A stretch of DNA of 64,000 bases from NCBI GenBank assembly GCA_000961765.1, contig LADT01000001.1:1-64000 (forward strand), in the 5' to 3' direction. Every line of letters starts with the position of its first letter. The stretch's first letter is position 1. The notes below the pieces were generated by a model, which saw only the letters and a list, made by a program, of their open reading frames with translations, had not been told where the DNA came from and ran no database searches. This stretch comes from Clostridiaceae bacterium BRH_c20a (GTDB taxonomy: Bacteria > Bacillota > Peptococcia > Peptococcales > BICA1-8). The position numbers and the translations under genes are program-made. Positions 63,591 to 64,000 of the stretch are shown in pieces.

Positions 63591-64000
63591 AAATGGAAAA
63601 GTTAGTTTTTACAGCAGGAGTTGTTTTAGAATATCCAAGGTAATATATTTCTGCTTTGTAATTACCTTTTGGAAGCTCGGGCAGATAAATAAAACTATAA
63701 TACGGGCTTTTTGGGTAAAGTTCCCTAGTATAAGGAGATTGTGCAAATTTAATACCCTCTGAGAACTTCCATACAAAGCCGTTATTTCCTCTGACAATAA
63801 CTTCAACAATTTGGCTAGTCGGAAGCTGGAACTTCATTACTTGATTTGAGGTATTTTCTGCTGAGAAAACTAGTTTGGGTTTAGTTTGAGTACTATACCA
63901 GGCACTAAAACTCAAGCTATTTTTTGTAATTATCTTGTCAAGGCTTACTTTTATAGAAGCTGCTGGAATCTCTAGACCGTTTATACCATTGAAATAAGCT
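63589..64000 (-). CDS. C-terminal part of a BsuPI-domain protein (runs off the window)
   Basis: The frame is open from the window end (YFNGINGLEIPAASIKVSLD) to the stop at 63589. The last 100 residues match the BsuPI-type domain of intracellular proteinase inhibitors: LVFSAENTSNQVMKFQLPTS, GNNGFVWKFSEGIKFAQ and LPKGNYKAEIYYLG. The N-terminal part is unknown, so whether the protein is secreted or has other domains cannot be told. Its terminator has been split by a MITE. Confidence 0.75.
   Translation of the reverse strand, partial: AYFNGINGLEIPAASIKVSLDKIITKNSLSFSAWYSTQTKPKLVFSAENTSNQVMKFQLPTSQIVEVIVRGNNGFVWKFSEGIKFAQSPYTRELYPKSPYYSFIYLPELPKGNYKAEIYYLGYSKTTPAVKTNFSI

Overview
The window looks like the chromosome of a low-GC, anaerobic, probably spore-forming member of the Clostridia (Peptococcaceae-like). 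The evidence is the corrinoid-dependent methyl-transfer cluster, GEMM-I and pan-type RNA leaders, a type I asparaginase, a class 1B SpeD, a DUF1540 protein, AT-rich spacers, and frequent GTG/TTG starts behind strong Shine-Dalgarno sites. No rRNA, tRNA, CRISPR array, phage or intact transposase gene was seen.

Layout. 1-2.6 kb: the 5' end of threonine synthase, then a split transketolase. 2.7-8.5 kb: CBS protein, LysR regulator, and three membrane transporters (ion-transporter-like permease, SulP, TauE/SafE). 8.6-17 kb: two AdoMet decarboxylases of different classes, a MoaD-like protein, ClpB, a DnaJ/CbpA-type co-chaperone and GlnRS. 17-29 kb: intracellular subtilase, asparaginase, cupin, permease, radical SAM protein, RF3, DUF401-type permease, and a secreted copper-amine-oxidase-N/glucosaminidase protein. 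29-33 kb: panC-panD behind an attenuated leader, membrane proteins and an FAH-family enzyme. 33-37.4 kb: five paralogous Gly-rich/hydrophobic micro-proteins, a Phe-Gly-Gly-Pro repeat peptide, a deleted subtilase copy and a patatin. 37.5-52.4 kb: a 15-kb minus-strand methyl-transfer cluster. It has three MttB-family methyltransferases, two corrinoid proteins, a methyl-THF methyltransferase, a RamA-like activase, a BCCT transporter, a HyuA-like ATPase, a PocR/AraC regulator and a B12-activation-domain protein. 52.9-55.4 kb: c-di-GMP-I riboswitch, a small protein, and two proteins of which one has a metzincin-like zinc motif. 55.5-58.1 kb: a decayed glycolate-oxidase-like operon. 58.3-64 kb: DUF362, DUF1540, DUF975, SelD and MnmH (2-selenouridine tRNA pathway), small proteins and a partial BsuPI-domain protein.

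How the genes work together. The 15-kb cluster reads as uptake of a methylated quaternary amine (BCCT), demethylation by pyrrolysine-free MttB homologues onto corrinoid proteins, reactivation by the RamA-like protein, and passage of the methyl group to tetrahydrofolate. The substrate is unknown. SelD and MnmH form a short selenium pathway.

The intergenic DNA is unusual. It carries a mobile MITE-like repeat with terminal inverted repeats and target duplications (one copy splits a terminator loop). It also carries hairpin elements with conserved GGGGACACACCT/GAATGTCCCC ends and variable heptamer stems, plus several 6-8 bp tandem arrays.
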